DNA of 64,000 nucleotides. Origin: Budorcas taxicolor. Lineage: Eukaryota > Chordata > Mammalia > Artiodactyla > Bovidae. Made by a program: the position numbers and the translations under genes. Shown one piece after another: positions 55,556 through 64,000 of this stretch. The stretch is taken from positions 23,378,001-23,442,000 of the forward strand of contig NC_068933.1 in NCBI RefSeq assembly GCF_023091745.1, in the 5' to 3' direction. The notes beneath the pieces are model-generated. The model saw only the letters and a list, made by a program, of their open reading frames with translations. It searched no databases and was not told where the DNA came from. Position 1 is the stretch's first letter, and each line of letters begins with the position of its first letter.

Positions 55556-55962
55556 GTGTGTTAAGACGCTTCGATTGTGTCTGGCTCTGCAACTCCATTG
55601 ATTGTAGCCCACCAGGCTCTTCTGTCCATGGCATTCTCTAGGCACGGATACTTGAGGGGGTTCCCATGCCCTCTTTCAGGGCATCTTCCCTACCGAGGTA
55701 TTGAACCTGAGTCTCTTATGTTTCTTGCATTGGCTCAGACGGTAAAGAATCTGCCTTCAATGTGGGAGACCTGGGTTCAATCCCTGGGTTGGGAAGACCC
55801 CCTGGAGAAGGGAATGGCAACCCAGTCCAGTATTCCTGCCTGGAGAATTCCTTGAGCAGAGGAGCCTAGCAGGCTACAGTCCACGGGGTTGCAAAGAGCT
55901 TGACATGACTGAGTGACTAAGCACAGTTATTTTTACTGCTAGCGCCACCTGGGAAGCCCTTG
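55556..55962 (-). mobile_element. Bov-tA SINE split by another Bov-tA
   Basis: Outer minus copy: 55556-55733 (tail and middle) and about 55926-55962 (head, 'actgctagcgccacctgggaagccc'). Confidence 0.85.
55734..55925 (+). mobile_element. Bov-tA SINE nested in opposite orientation
   Basis: Begins inside the tRNA-like head (ggctcagacggtaaagaatc) and ends 'gactgagtgactaagcacag'. Lies within the minus-strand SINE; together they could fold into a hairpin. Confidence 0.87.
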
Positions 55963-56114
55963 CACCTACCTGAAATGTCTGTGTTTATCCCTTTGGTAAT
56001 AAAAGTAATGAAAGCTAAAGTTCTTTTGATTTAATTGTCTGTTAAGTTTCTATATTAGATTTTTGTTGAAGAGTTTATTTAAATGTTAGTTTTTTTACTA
56101 TTAGTAAAATAAGC

Positions 56115-56480
56115 TGCAAAGATATATGATACAGCATAGGAAATATAGCCAATATTTTACAAGAAATTGATTTTTTTTATTTTTTAATGTCTTCAAGAGT
56201 TTTTAATTGTGGACCCCTTTTAAAGTCTTTGTTAAATTTGTTATAGTATTGCTTCTGTTTAACGTTTTGGTTTTTTGGCTGCAAGGCATGTGAGATCTTA
56301 GCTCCCCAACCAGGCATCAAATCCACAACCCCTGTGTTGGAAGGTGAAGTCTTAACCACTGGACGACCAGGGAAGTCCTACAATAACTTTAAATGGAATA
56401 TAGTCTGCAGAAATATGGAATCACTGTGCTGTACACCTGAAATTAATATAATAGTATAAGTACCAATTAAATATAAACAA
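56115..56480 (+). repeat. L1 3'UTR fragment split by a CHR SINE
   Basis: 'atacagcataggaaatatagccaatattttac' before and 'ggaatatagtctgcagaaatatgg ... tgtacacctgaaattaatat' after the SINE form one L1 3' end. Confidence 0.7.
56166..56388 (-). mobile_element. CHR-type SINE
   Basis: Tail 'ttgttaaatttgttatagtattgcttc', middle 'ggttttttggctgcaaggcatg', head 'accactggacgaccagggaagtc'. Same subfamily as 22780-22966. Confidence 0.82.
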
Positions 56481-56551
56481 ATTTAATGATAGAGTTAAAT
56501 ATAAATAAATTTATACCAATTAAATATACATAAATTTATTATAATATAAAT
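56481..56551. repeat. AT-rich imperfect repeats
   Basis: Recurring 'aaatataaataaattta' and 'taccaattaaatata' words. Confidence 0.6.
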
Positions 56552-56563
56552 AAATTTAATGAT

Positions 56564-56777
56564 GGAGTTTCCCTGGTGGCTCGATTGTAAAGAATCTGCC
56601 TGCCATTGCAGGAGACACAGGTTTGATCCCTGGTTTGGGAAGATCCCCTAGAGAAGGAAATGGCAACCCACTCCAGTACTCTTGCCTGGGAAATCCCATG
56701 GACAGGGGAGCCTGGCAGGCTACAGTCTACGGGATCCCAAAGAGTTGGACACAAGTTAGTGACAAAACAACAGCAAC
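56564..56777 (+). mobile_element. Bov-tA SINE
   Basis: Target duplication aaatttaatgat at 56552-56563 and aaatttagtgat at 56778-56789. Tail of CAA/CAG units. Confidence 0.92.
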
Positions 56778-56789
56778 AAATTTAGTGAT

Positions 56790-57082
56790 AAAGTAATACC
56801 AGATGGTTTTAAATGCCAGAATATTTACAGGGTTGTATAACATGTCTGTTCTGTGTCTTTTGGATGGCAGTCGGTCATGTGCAGCCACAAGAGGGGACAC
56901 ACGAGAGGCTCAGGGAGTCGGACCTGCGTGGTTCTCATGGGTCCTCGATATAGGAAGCTCAGCAGGTGGCGCAGGGCCAGGTGGGGAAGCCTCAGGATTG
57001 TCAGGAGACAGCAAGAGCAAAGGGAAAGCCAAGACCAGAGCCTGTCTGGGCGCGCCCAAGAAAGGCAGGACAGGGGAAACAG
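56790..57082. other. Unique or unclassified repeat sequence
   Basis: GC-richer patch continued after the SINE at 57315-57560. The 195-codon plus frame 56803-57390 runs into the SINE and is not a gene. Confidence 0.4.
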
Positions 57083-57095
57083 TTTGCAACTGGCT

Positions 57096-57301
57096 GCTGC
57101 TGCTTAGTCACTTCAGTCATGTCCGACTCTGTGTGACCCTGTGGACTGTAGCCCGCCAGGCTCCTCTGTCCATGGGGTTCTCCAGGCAAGAATACTGGAG
57201 TGGGTTGCCAGGCCCTTCAGGGGATCTTCCCAACCCAGGTATCGAACTCTGGTCTCCTGAATTGCAGGCAAATTCTTTACTGTGGAGCCACTGGGGAACC
57301 T
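57096..57301 (-). mobile_element. Bov-tA SINE
   Basis: Target duplication tttgcaactggct at 57083-57095 and tttgcaattggct at 57302-57314. Confidence 0.93.
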
Positions 57302-57559
57302 TTTGCAATTGGCTAGTTGAAATAATTTCTTCAGGCTCTAAAGTACATGGGTGGTCCCAGACGCCAGGTACCTGGCCTTGGGGTGATTGAGGCAGAAGAA
57401 TGTTACCTCCTGGGGTGCACAGGCCAGAGAATGGAAGTGTTACTCTGGATCAGTTAGTGTGCCTGTCAGAGACTCGCTGGACTGAGCCCTGTCCTGTCTC
57501 AGAGGAGTGGCCAGATCAGGGAAAGGGCAGTCTCTCCCCAACCAGAAAGGTTTTTTAAG

Positions 57560-58165
57560 ATGTCAAAACAGTGCACAGAAAATTTAGACACAGCCACCCC
57601 AGTGTTCATTGCGGCACTATCTACGATAGCTTGGAAGCAACCTAGATGTCCATTAACAGATGAATGGATAAGCAAGTTGTGGTACATATACATCATGGAA
57701 TATTCTTCAGCTATAGAAAGAGACTGGTGGATGAACCTAGAGCCTATTATACAGAGTGAAGTAAGTCAGAAGGAGAAAGGCAAATATCGTATATTAATGC
57801 ATATATATGGAATCTAGCAAGATAGTACTGATGATCCTACATGCAGGGCAGCAAAGGAAACGTGGACATAAGAGCAGATTTTGGACACAGTGATGGAGGG
57901 AGAAGGTGGAATGATCTGAGAGAACAGCACTGAAACATATACATTACCATATGTAAAATAGATGGCCAATGGGAGTTTGCTGTATGAAGCAGAGAACCCA
58001 AAGCTGGAGCTCTGTGACAGTCTAGCGTGTGGGAAAGGGAGGGAGGGGGGAGAGGGGTTCAAGAAGGAAGGGACATATGTATACCTAATGCTGACTCATG
58101 TCGATGTATGGCAAAAGCCATCACAATATTGTAAAGTAAGTATCCTCTAATTTAAAATATATATA
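57560..58165 (+). repeat. Ruminant L1 (L1-BT-like) 3' end
   Basis: Sense strand: end of ORF2 ('cagatgaatggataagcaag', 'catggaatattcttcagctat', 'agtgaagtaagtcagaagg') followed by the 3'UTR ('atagatggccaatgggagtttgc', 'gggacatatgtatacctaatg', 'aatattgtaaagtaag'). Less diverged than the other L1 pieces, but truncated and non-coding. Confidence 0.85.
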
Positions 58166-58561
58166 AGCAATACAAAGTCAAACAATACAGAAGCACAAAA
58201 ATGAAACATTGACAACAGCCATCCCCTTCCTCACCCCCATCTGCAATTCCATCTCACTGGCAGTAGAGTTAGCACTCTGTGTGTGTTCTTCCAGGCCTTT
58301 CTCTGTGCAAACATATGCAAACAAACATGTTGATGCCAACATAGGAATTTTTTATACATATGCATTCACACTCTATACATCGCTCTGCTGCTTATGCTGT
58401 CACTGACTATATTTCATGAACAGCCCTCCAAATTAGTACTTGTATACTTCATTACTGTTAGTATATGCTTAGTATTTTATAGAATATATTCTGGCTTATT
58501 CAGCCATGCTTTTTATAAACATGTCGGTTATTTTCAGCTGGTTTTTTTTTTTTTTTAATAA
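58166..58561. other. Unclassified AT-rich sequence, possibly old L1
   Basis: Phrases like 'atatatttcatgaacagccc' and 'cggcttattcagcc' faintly resemble complement L1 3' text. T-run at 58542-58557. Confidence 0.3.
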
Positions 58562-58579
58562 CTGCATGTATGCTTTAAT

Positions 58580-58789
58580 ATGGGAGTTCCCTGGAGGCTT
58601 ATACAGTAAAGAATCCACCTACAATGTAGGAGATCTGGGTTTGCTCCCTGGGTTGAGAAGATCTTCTGCAGAAGGGAATTGTAACCCACTCCAGTATTCT
58701 TGCCTGGAGAATCTCATGGGCAGAGGAGCCTGGCGGGCTACAGTCCATGAGGTCACAGAGTCTGATATGACTGAGTGACTAACACTATG
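58580..58789 (+). mobile_element. Bov-tA SINE
   Basis: 18-bp target duplication ctgcatgtatgctttaat at 58562-58579 and ctacatgtatgctttaat at 58790-58807, one mismatch. Confidence 0.93.
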
Positions 58790-58807
58790 CTACATGTATG
58801 CTTTAAT

Positions 58808-59753
58808 GCATATCCTGGTGCATAAATCGCCATGTTCCAATGCTTTTATTTCCCAGCGAGGTTGTTGGGTAAGTGAATGCATTGTAAACATGAAGAGAGA
58901 TAATAGATAGCATCAATTTTTTTTTTTTTTTCCCAGATTGTTGAGTAGTTGAAACCAGTGTCAGCAGCATGGGAAGTTTCAACCACATTTTGAGCAGCCC
59001 TGGATGTTCTAAGTGTTTTAATTTTTATAAATCTGATACGTGATAATGGTTTCATTATTTTTCTAATTTATTTTTCTGTTGCCTATTAATAACACTGAAG
59101 GTCTCAGAGCTTCCTTATTGAATTTTATAAGAACGCCAAGAAGCATCATTTTCTCCTGGTCTATTGTGAGGATGTGTTCCCAGTGAGGAAGCTGGTTGAT
59201 TTACCACATACCACACAGCAGTGCTGACCTTGCTTTTTCCTCTGCAGGTCTGTGTTATATGTCTTCAGTCTCCCAGAGTGAGATGAAGTAAAACTTAGCC
59301 ATTTCCAAATTCGTTTAATGCAGGCTGTGTATAGGATTTTTTTTTTTTAATGATGTTTGTTATTATCTCATCTTGGAAAATAGGACAAGAGAATGGCTGT
59401 CAGCTACTTGCTTCTGAGTGTTATTGTAATTTATTTCCTTTGAGGAAGTAACACTGAATATGTTTAGCTATTGAATATACTCGGTTTAAAATGTACCATC
59501 ATTTTGTGCTGTCATTGAGACCTGATGACACCATGTTCTGTAGTTTCGGTATTATTAAGCAGGGTGAATCTAGGAGCAAAAAATAATTAAGCCCTGGTTT
59601 CTTTGGACTGAGTCTAAGGCAAATAATCCTGTGAGGGCTCAGTGATTACTTCTGATGTAGTGGCCTTGTGGGAAGGGATATTGGCAAGGTGGCAGTGGCC
59701 TTATATTAATAGCCAAGACTGATCAGGGTGAGAGGGTGACGGTGAAGTGATGG
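58808..59753. other. Gene-free unique sequence
   Basis: T-runs near 58920 and 59338. Nothing recognised. Confidence 0.5.
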
Positions 59754-60178
59754 TATTAGTCAGAGTTCTCCAGAGACACAGAATCAAAAAGAATCTTTCT
59801 CTCTCACTCTCTCAGTGTCTCTCTCTGTTGATAGATAAGGAATTGGTTTACGCAGTTGAGAAGCTGATAGTCTCAAATTTGTACAGCAAGTCAGCAGACT
59901 AGAAGTTCAGATAAGAGTGGATTCACAGTTTGGGGCCCAAAGGCTGGAAACCCAGGCAGAATTTCTACATTGTAGTCTGGAGGCAGAATTCCTTCTCCAG
60001 GTTACCTCAGTCTTAGCTTTTAAGGCCATCAACAGATTGGAGGAGGTACCTTGTATAGAGGGTAATCTGCTTTACTTAGAGGCAACTGATTGTAAATGTT
60101 AATCACATCAAATAAAAAATACTTTTACAGTAATGGGCACATTATTCTTGCCAAGTTGGCATGCAAAATTAACCATCA
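59754..60178 (-). repeat. Ancient LTR-like mammalian repeat, family not named
   Basis: Read on the minus strand it begins tgatggttaatttt and ends 'ctctggagaactctgactaata', with 'aatctgctttact' complement text between; this is a common old mammalian repeat. TG start fits an LTR. Name not recalled with certainty. Confidence 0.5.
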
Positions 60179-60777
60179 CTGTTGAGTATGTTTGGTTCAA
60201 AGGAGTTCAAATGACACAAGTAGTATTCATTTCTCTATGAAGCAAGTAATTTAAAGTGGAGTCTGGCTATAGTCGAACTGTGGTCAGGAGAGATCTCTAA
60301 TGTCCCTTTCATTTCCAGCATTTCTATCCCCATGAACAACAAGTGCAGAGATCATGAACATACTCTAATTTAGGGAAAAGTAGGAAAATAAGTGGACACA
60401 GGAGCCTGGTGGGCTGCAGTCCATGGGGTCTCTAAGAGTCAAACACAACTTAGCAACAAACCTTCATGAGAATGCATGATTCTCTTATTCCACAACTTTC
60501 CTTCTTTTCCTCCTTTGTCAGCATAACCCAATAAATTGACCTATTTTTCTTGTCTAAAATAGCTGGTGTGAAGAGTGCTCCATTGAAATGGAACAAACCA
60601 TTTATTTTCTTGGCACAATTTTTCTGCCTAATGGGGAAAAAACATTCTGTACCATATGGTGAACTTTAAAATTTGCACCTAAATCATTGGTCATACCATC
60701 CAGATCGACAAAATACATTGGAGAATTTTTAAATTATCCACTTTTACTTCACTTGTGTAATTAAACAAAATAATCGA
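60179..60777. other. Mostly unique; Bov-tA 3' scrap at about 60398-60460
   Basis: 'aggagcctggtgggctgcagtcc ... cacaacttagcaacaaac' is the last ~60 bp of a Bov-tA. Remainder unrecognised. Confidence 0.55.
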
Positions 60778-60960
60778 TTGAGGTGAAATTCACATAAATC
60801 ATTTAAAAGTGAACAATTCATTAGCATTTAGTACTTTCACAGTGTTGTGCAAACACCACCTCTCTCTAGCTCCAAAGCGTTTCCATCTTTCCGAAGTGAA
60901 ATCTCCATCCATTAAGCCATTCTCCCCATTCCTCCCAGCTTTTGGTACCCACTAATCTGT

Positions 60961-61535
60961 TGCAGATGGTGATTGGAGCCATGAAATTAAAGATGCTTAT
61001 TCCTTGGAAGGAAAGTTATGACCAACCTAGATAGCATATTAAAAAACAGAGACATTACTTTGCCAACAAAGGCCCGTCTAGTCAAGGCTATGGTTTTTCC
61101 AGTGGTCATGTATGGATGTGAGAGTTGGACTGTGAAGAAAGCTGAGCACCGAAGAATTGATGCTTTTGAACTGTGGTGTTGGAGACGACTCTTGAGAGTC
61201 CCTTGGACTTCAAGGAGATCCAACCACTCCATTCTGAAGGAGATCAACCCTGGGATTTCTTTGGAAGGAATGATGCTAAAGCTGGAACTCTAGTACTTTG
61301 GCCACCTCATGTGAAGAGTTGACTCATTGGAAAAGACTCTGATGCTGGGAGGGATTGGGGGCAGGAGGAGAAGGAGATGACCGAGGATGAGATGGCTGGA
61401 TGGCATCACTGACTCGATGGACGCGAATCTGAGTGAACTCCGGGAGTTGGTGATGGACAGGGAGGCCTGGCATGCTGCGATTCATGGGGTTGCAAAGAGT
61501 TAGACACGACTGAGTGACTGAACTGAACTGAACTG
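60961..61535 (+). mobile_element. BovB 3' fragment
   Basis: From 'tgcagatggtgattggagcc' to the tail. Target duplication aatctgt at 60954-60960 and 61536-61542. Frame 61018-61293 encodes part of the C-terminal domain, no active site. Confidence 0.92.
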
Positions 61536-61714
61536 AATCTGTGTTCTGTGGTTATGGATTTATTCATTCTGGATATTTCTTATACATGGAATGATACAAT
61601 ATGTGATATTTTATATCTGGCTTCTTTAACTTAGCATAATGCTTTGGAAGAATAGCATATATTGGTACTTCATTCCTTTCAATAGCTGAATAATACCCAC
61701 TTAATGTATATACC

Positions 61715-61940
61715 TGGGCTTCCCAGGTGGCGCAGTTGGTATAGAATCCTCTAGCCAATGCAGGAGACGTAAGAGACGCAGGTTCAGACCCTGGGCTGGG
61801 AAGATCCCCTGGAGGAGGAAAGGGCAACCCACTCCAGTATTCTTGCCTAGAAAATTCTGTGGACAGAGGAGCTTTGTGGGCTATAGTCCATGGGGTCACA
61901 AAAAAAAGTTGGAGACAACTGAGCACTAACAAGGACTAGG
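61715..61940 (+). mobile_element. Bov-tA SINE
   Basis: Perfect 12-bp target duplication aatgtatatacc at 61703-61714 and 61941-61952. Contains a short A-run near 61900. Confidence 0.94.
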
Positions 61941-62122
61941 AATGTATATACCACAATTTGCTTTTTAACCTGTTGATGGGCCTTTGGGCTGTTTCTACAT
62001 TTTGGCTTTAGTAAATAGTGTGTACACTATTTACACGTGTGTACATGTTCTTGTTTGAGGACCTGTTTTCAGTTATTTTGGGTATATACCCAGATGTGGA
62101 ATTGCAAGGTTATATGATAATT

Positions 62123-62409
62123 CAGCCCTGGGATTTCTTTGGAAGGAATGATGCTAAAGCTGAAACTCCAGTACTTTGGCCACCTCATGCGAAGAGCTGA
62201 TTCATTGGAAAAGACTCTGATGCTGAGAGGGATTGGGGGCAGGAGGAGAAGGGGACGACAGAGGATGAGATGGCTGGATGGCATAACTGACTCGATGGAC
62301 ATGAGTCTGAGTGAACTCCGGGAGTTGGTGATGGACAGGGAGGCCTGGCATGCTGCGATTCATGGGGTCACAAAGAGTCGGACACGACTGAGCGACTGAA
62401 CTGAACTGA
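62123..62409 (+). mobile_element. BovB 3'-end fragment
   Basis: Starts 'agccctgggatttctttggaagg', ends 'gactgaactgaactgatgg'. Flanks share aattc(t); boundary approximate. Confidence 0.9.
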
Positions 62410-62549
62410 TGGAAATTCTATGTTTAACTTTTTAAGGAACTATCAAACTGTTTCCACAGTGACTGAAGCCTTATACATTACTAGCCACTCTAGTGGGTGT
62501 GAAGAGGTACTTTATTGTGATTTTGATTTGCATTTGCTTAGTGACTAAT

Positions 62550-63233
62550 TAACTCAACATTTAAAAAACTAAGATCATGGCATCCGGTCCCATCACTTCA
62601 AGGCAAATAGATGGGGAAACAATGGAAACAGTGACAGTCTTTATTTTCTTGGGCTCCAAAATAACTGCAGATGCTGACTGCAGCCTTGAAATTAAGATAC
62701 TTGCTCCTGGGAAGAAAAGCTGTGATAAACCTAGAGAGCATATTAAAAAGCACAGACATTACTTTGCCAACAATTCATCTAGTCAAAGCTACAGTTTTTC
62801 CAATAGTCATGTACAGATGTGAGAGTTGGACCATAAAGAAAACTGAGCGCTGAAGAATTGAAGCTTTTGAATTGTGGTTTTGGAGAAGACTCTTGAGAGT
62901 CCCTTGGACTGCAAGGAGATCCAACCAGCCCATCCTAAAGGAAATCAGTCCTGAATATTCATTGGAAGGACTGATGCTGAAGCTGAAGCTCCAATACTTT
63001 GGCCACCTGATGAGAAGAACTGACTCATTGGAAAAGATCCTGGTGCTGGGAAGGACTGAAGGCAGGAGGAGAAGGGGACGACAGAGGATGAGATGGCTGG
63101 ATGGCATCACTGACTCGATGGACGTGAGTCTGAGTAAACTCCAGGAGTTGGTGATGGACAGGGAGGCCTGGTGTGCTGCAGTCCATTGGGTCGCAAAGAG
63201 TCAGACACGACTGAGCAACTGAACTGAATTGAA
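62550..63233 (+). mobile_element. BovB 3' fragment
   Basis: Begins 'aactcaacatttaaaaaact' (BovB GLKLNIQKTKI coding region) and ends in the tail. Perfect 12-bp target duplication ttagtgactaat at 62538-62549 and 63234-63245. Older 'gaatattcattggaaggactg' subfamily. Confidence 0.93.
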
Positions 63234-63290
63234 TTAGTGACTAATAATGTTTCATATCCCTTCAAGCATTTGTGTAATTTCATCCTAAAC

Positions 63291-63939
63291 TTTAGGTACA
63301 TGGCAAGGGGTCTATTTGGTATGGCATACATAGCAGAGGTCACAGGTAAGCCAAATTACTGACTCCCTTGAGTCCTTGGGGCTACCAGTGGAGACTTCAG
63401 ATGGCCGGAGTCCCTGGGGTCATTTATCTCAGGTGTGAGCAGACCCTCCCACTTTCTCTGTCCCTCTGTGTGTGTGTGCCAGTATATGAATAATTTGGGG
63501 AGTACTGGTTGTGGGGGTGTAGGAAACCAGAGTCGTCTTGAGCTGTCTCAGTTAATGGGACAACAGATGGACTCCCAGCTGCTGTATAGCACTGTAATTT
63601 AATTTTTTTCACAAATTATAACAGAAGTTTCTGTAATGTCTCACTAAGAATAGCCATTCTTAGATTGTGTTCTTAAAATAGGGCTGTATATTAATGTAAT
63701 ATACAGACTTTTCTAAAAAGTTAGAAAAGTCTAGTGATATAGTACAGTAATCATGGTAAGTCATTGAACTTTGGACAATTTTAATTTCCAAAATGGCATA
63801 CAACATATGGATACTTAAATAATAAAGTGCAAAGCACTATGTATTTGTTTTATATGATGACTTATGGGAGATAGGTGTTTGAGATTAAATCCCAATTCTA
63901 GGCAGTGTGAGGATCATCTATCTAAAGTTAACATTGTTG
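63291..63939. other. Gene-free unique sequence
   Basis: Short (TG)n near 63465. Nothing else recognised. Confidence 0.5.
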
Positions 63940-64000
63940 TTCAGTCGCCCAGTCATGTCTGACTCTTTGCAACTTCACTGACTGCAGCATGCCAGGCCTC
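63940..64000 (-). mobile_element. BovB or Bov-tA 3' end, cut by the window edge
   Basis: 'ttgttcagtcgcccagtcatgtctgac' onward is the complement of the shared BovB/SINE 3' end; the rest lies beyond 64000, so LINE or SINE cannot be decided. Confidence 0.85.

Larger units (their letters stand above)
60778..63290 (-). repeat. L1 (L1MB-like) 3' region hosting four insertions
   Basis: Collinear minus-strand pieces 60778-60960, 61536-61714, 61941-62122, 62410-62549 and 63234-63290. Plus-strand reading: 'attgaggtgaaattcacataaa', 'tattctggatatttc', 'ttgggtatatacccagatgtgg', 'ctattttaactttt...actatcaaactgtttccac', 'gattttgatttgcatttgc'. These follow L1 3'UTR into ORF2 in order. Confidence 0.8.

Noticed and set aside
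56803..57390. 195-codon plus-strand frame
   Set aside because: The second half is read through an antisense Bov-tA SINE; the first half is unrecognised.
1..64000. CRISPR arrays, bacterial operons, phage or plasmid genes
   Set aside because: Repeats are dispersed eukaryotic retroelements with target duplications; no regularly spaced repeat-spacer pattern or operon structure is present.

Overview
The window is nuclear DNA from a ruminant, most likely a bovid. The evidence is the combination of BovB (RTE-clade) LINEs, Bov-tA and Bov-A2 SINEs whose 3' parts match BovB, older cetartiodactyl CHR-type SINEs, L1 fragments, and mammal-wide relics (L2, MIR, Tigger1, an MLT1-like LTR). I see no bacterial, plasmid, CRISPR, rRNA or functional tRNA features. 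Species cannot be fixed from sequence alone. Family names are from memory of consensus sequences; no repeat library was run.

No host protein-coding exon can be supported. The only gene-like landmark is a strong unmethylated-type CpG island at about 16080-17080 with Sp1-type boxes and consensus splice donors on both strands. It is probably the promoter and first exon of a gene whose other exons lie outside the window or are not recognisable. All long open reading frames elsewhere are decayed BovB proteins or chance frames through SINEs.

Layout. 1-9255: old L1 pieces with SINEs, a Tigger1 remnant, and one minus-strand L1 hosting two BovB insertions of opposite orientation. 9256-16080: mostly unique sequence with a few SINEs. 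16080-17080: CpG island. 17100-25030: unique sequence, a solo-type retroviral LTR, scattered SINEs. 25030-38870: a BovB-dense block with five copies or fragments on the minus strand and one on the plus strand. 38870-60780: unique sequence with SINEs, CHR elements, L2, an MLT1-like LTR and L1 3' ends. 60778-63290: an L1 hosting three BovB and one SINE insertion. A further element starts at the right edge.

The most notable structures are in the BovB block. A nearly full-length BovB (28922-33988, minus) was itself hit in its 5'UTR by a younger truncated BovB (31972-33732). About 1.4 kb further on, a plus-strand BovB (35353-38860) has its first ~660 bp inverted in the twin-priming arrangement, with an 11-bp target duplication. 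All three copies carry the same 28-nt frameshifting deletion between endonuclease linker and reverse transcriptase, so a split-ORF lineage has been spreading. Separately, a Bov-A monomer at 54264-54459 carries about 70 bp of foreign 3' sequence plus poly(A) inside a perfect 16-bp duplication, suggesting L1-type mobilisation with 3' transduction.
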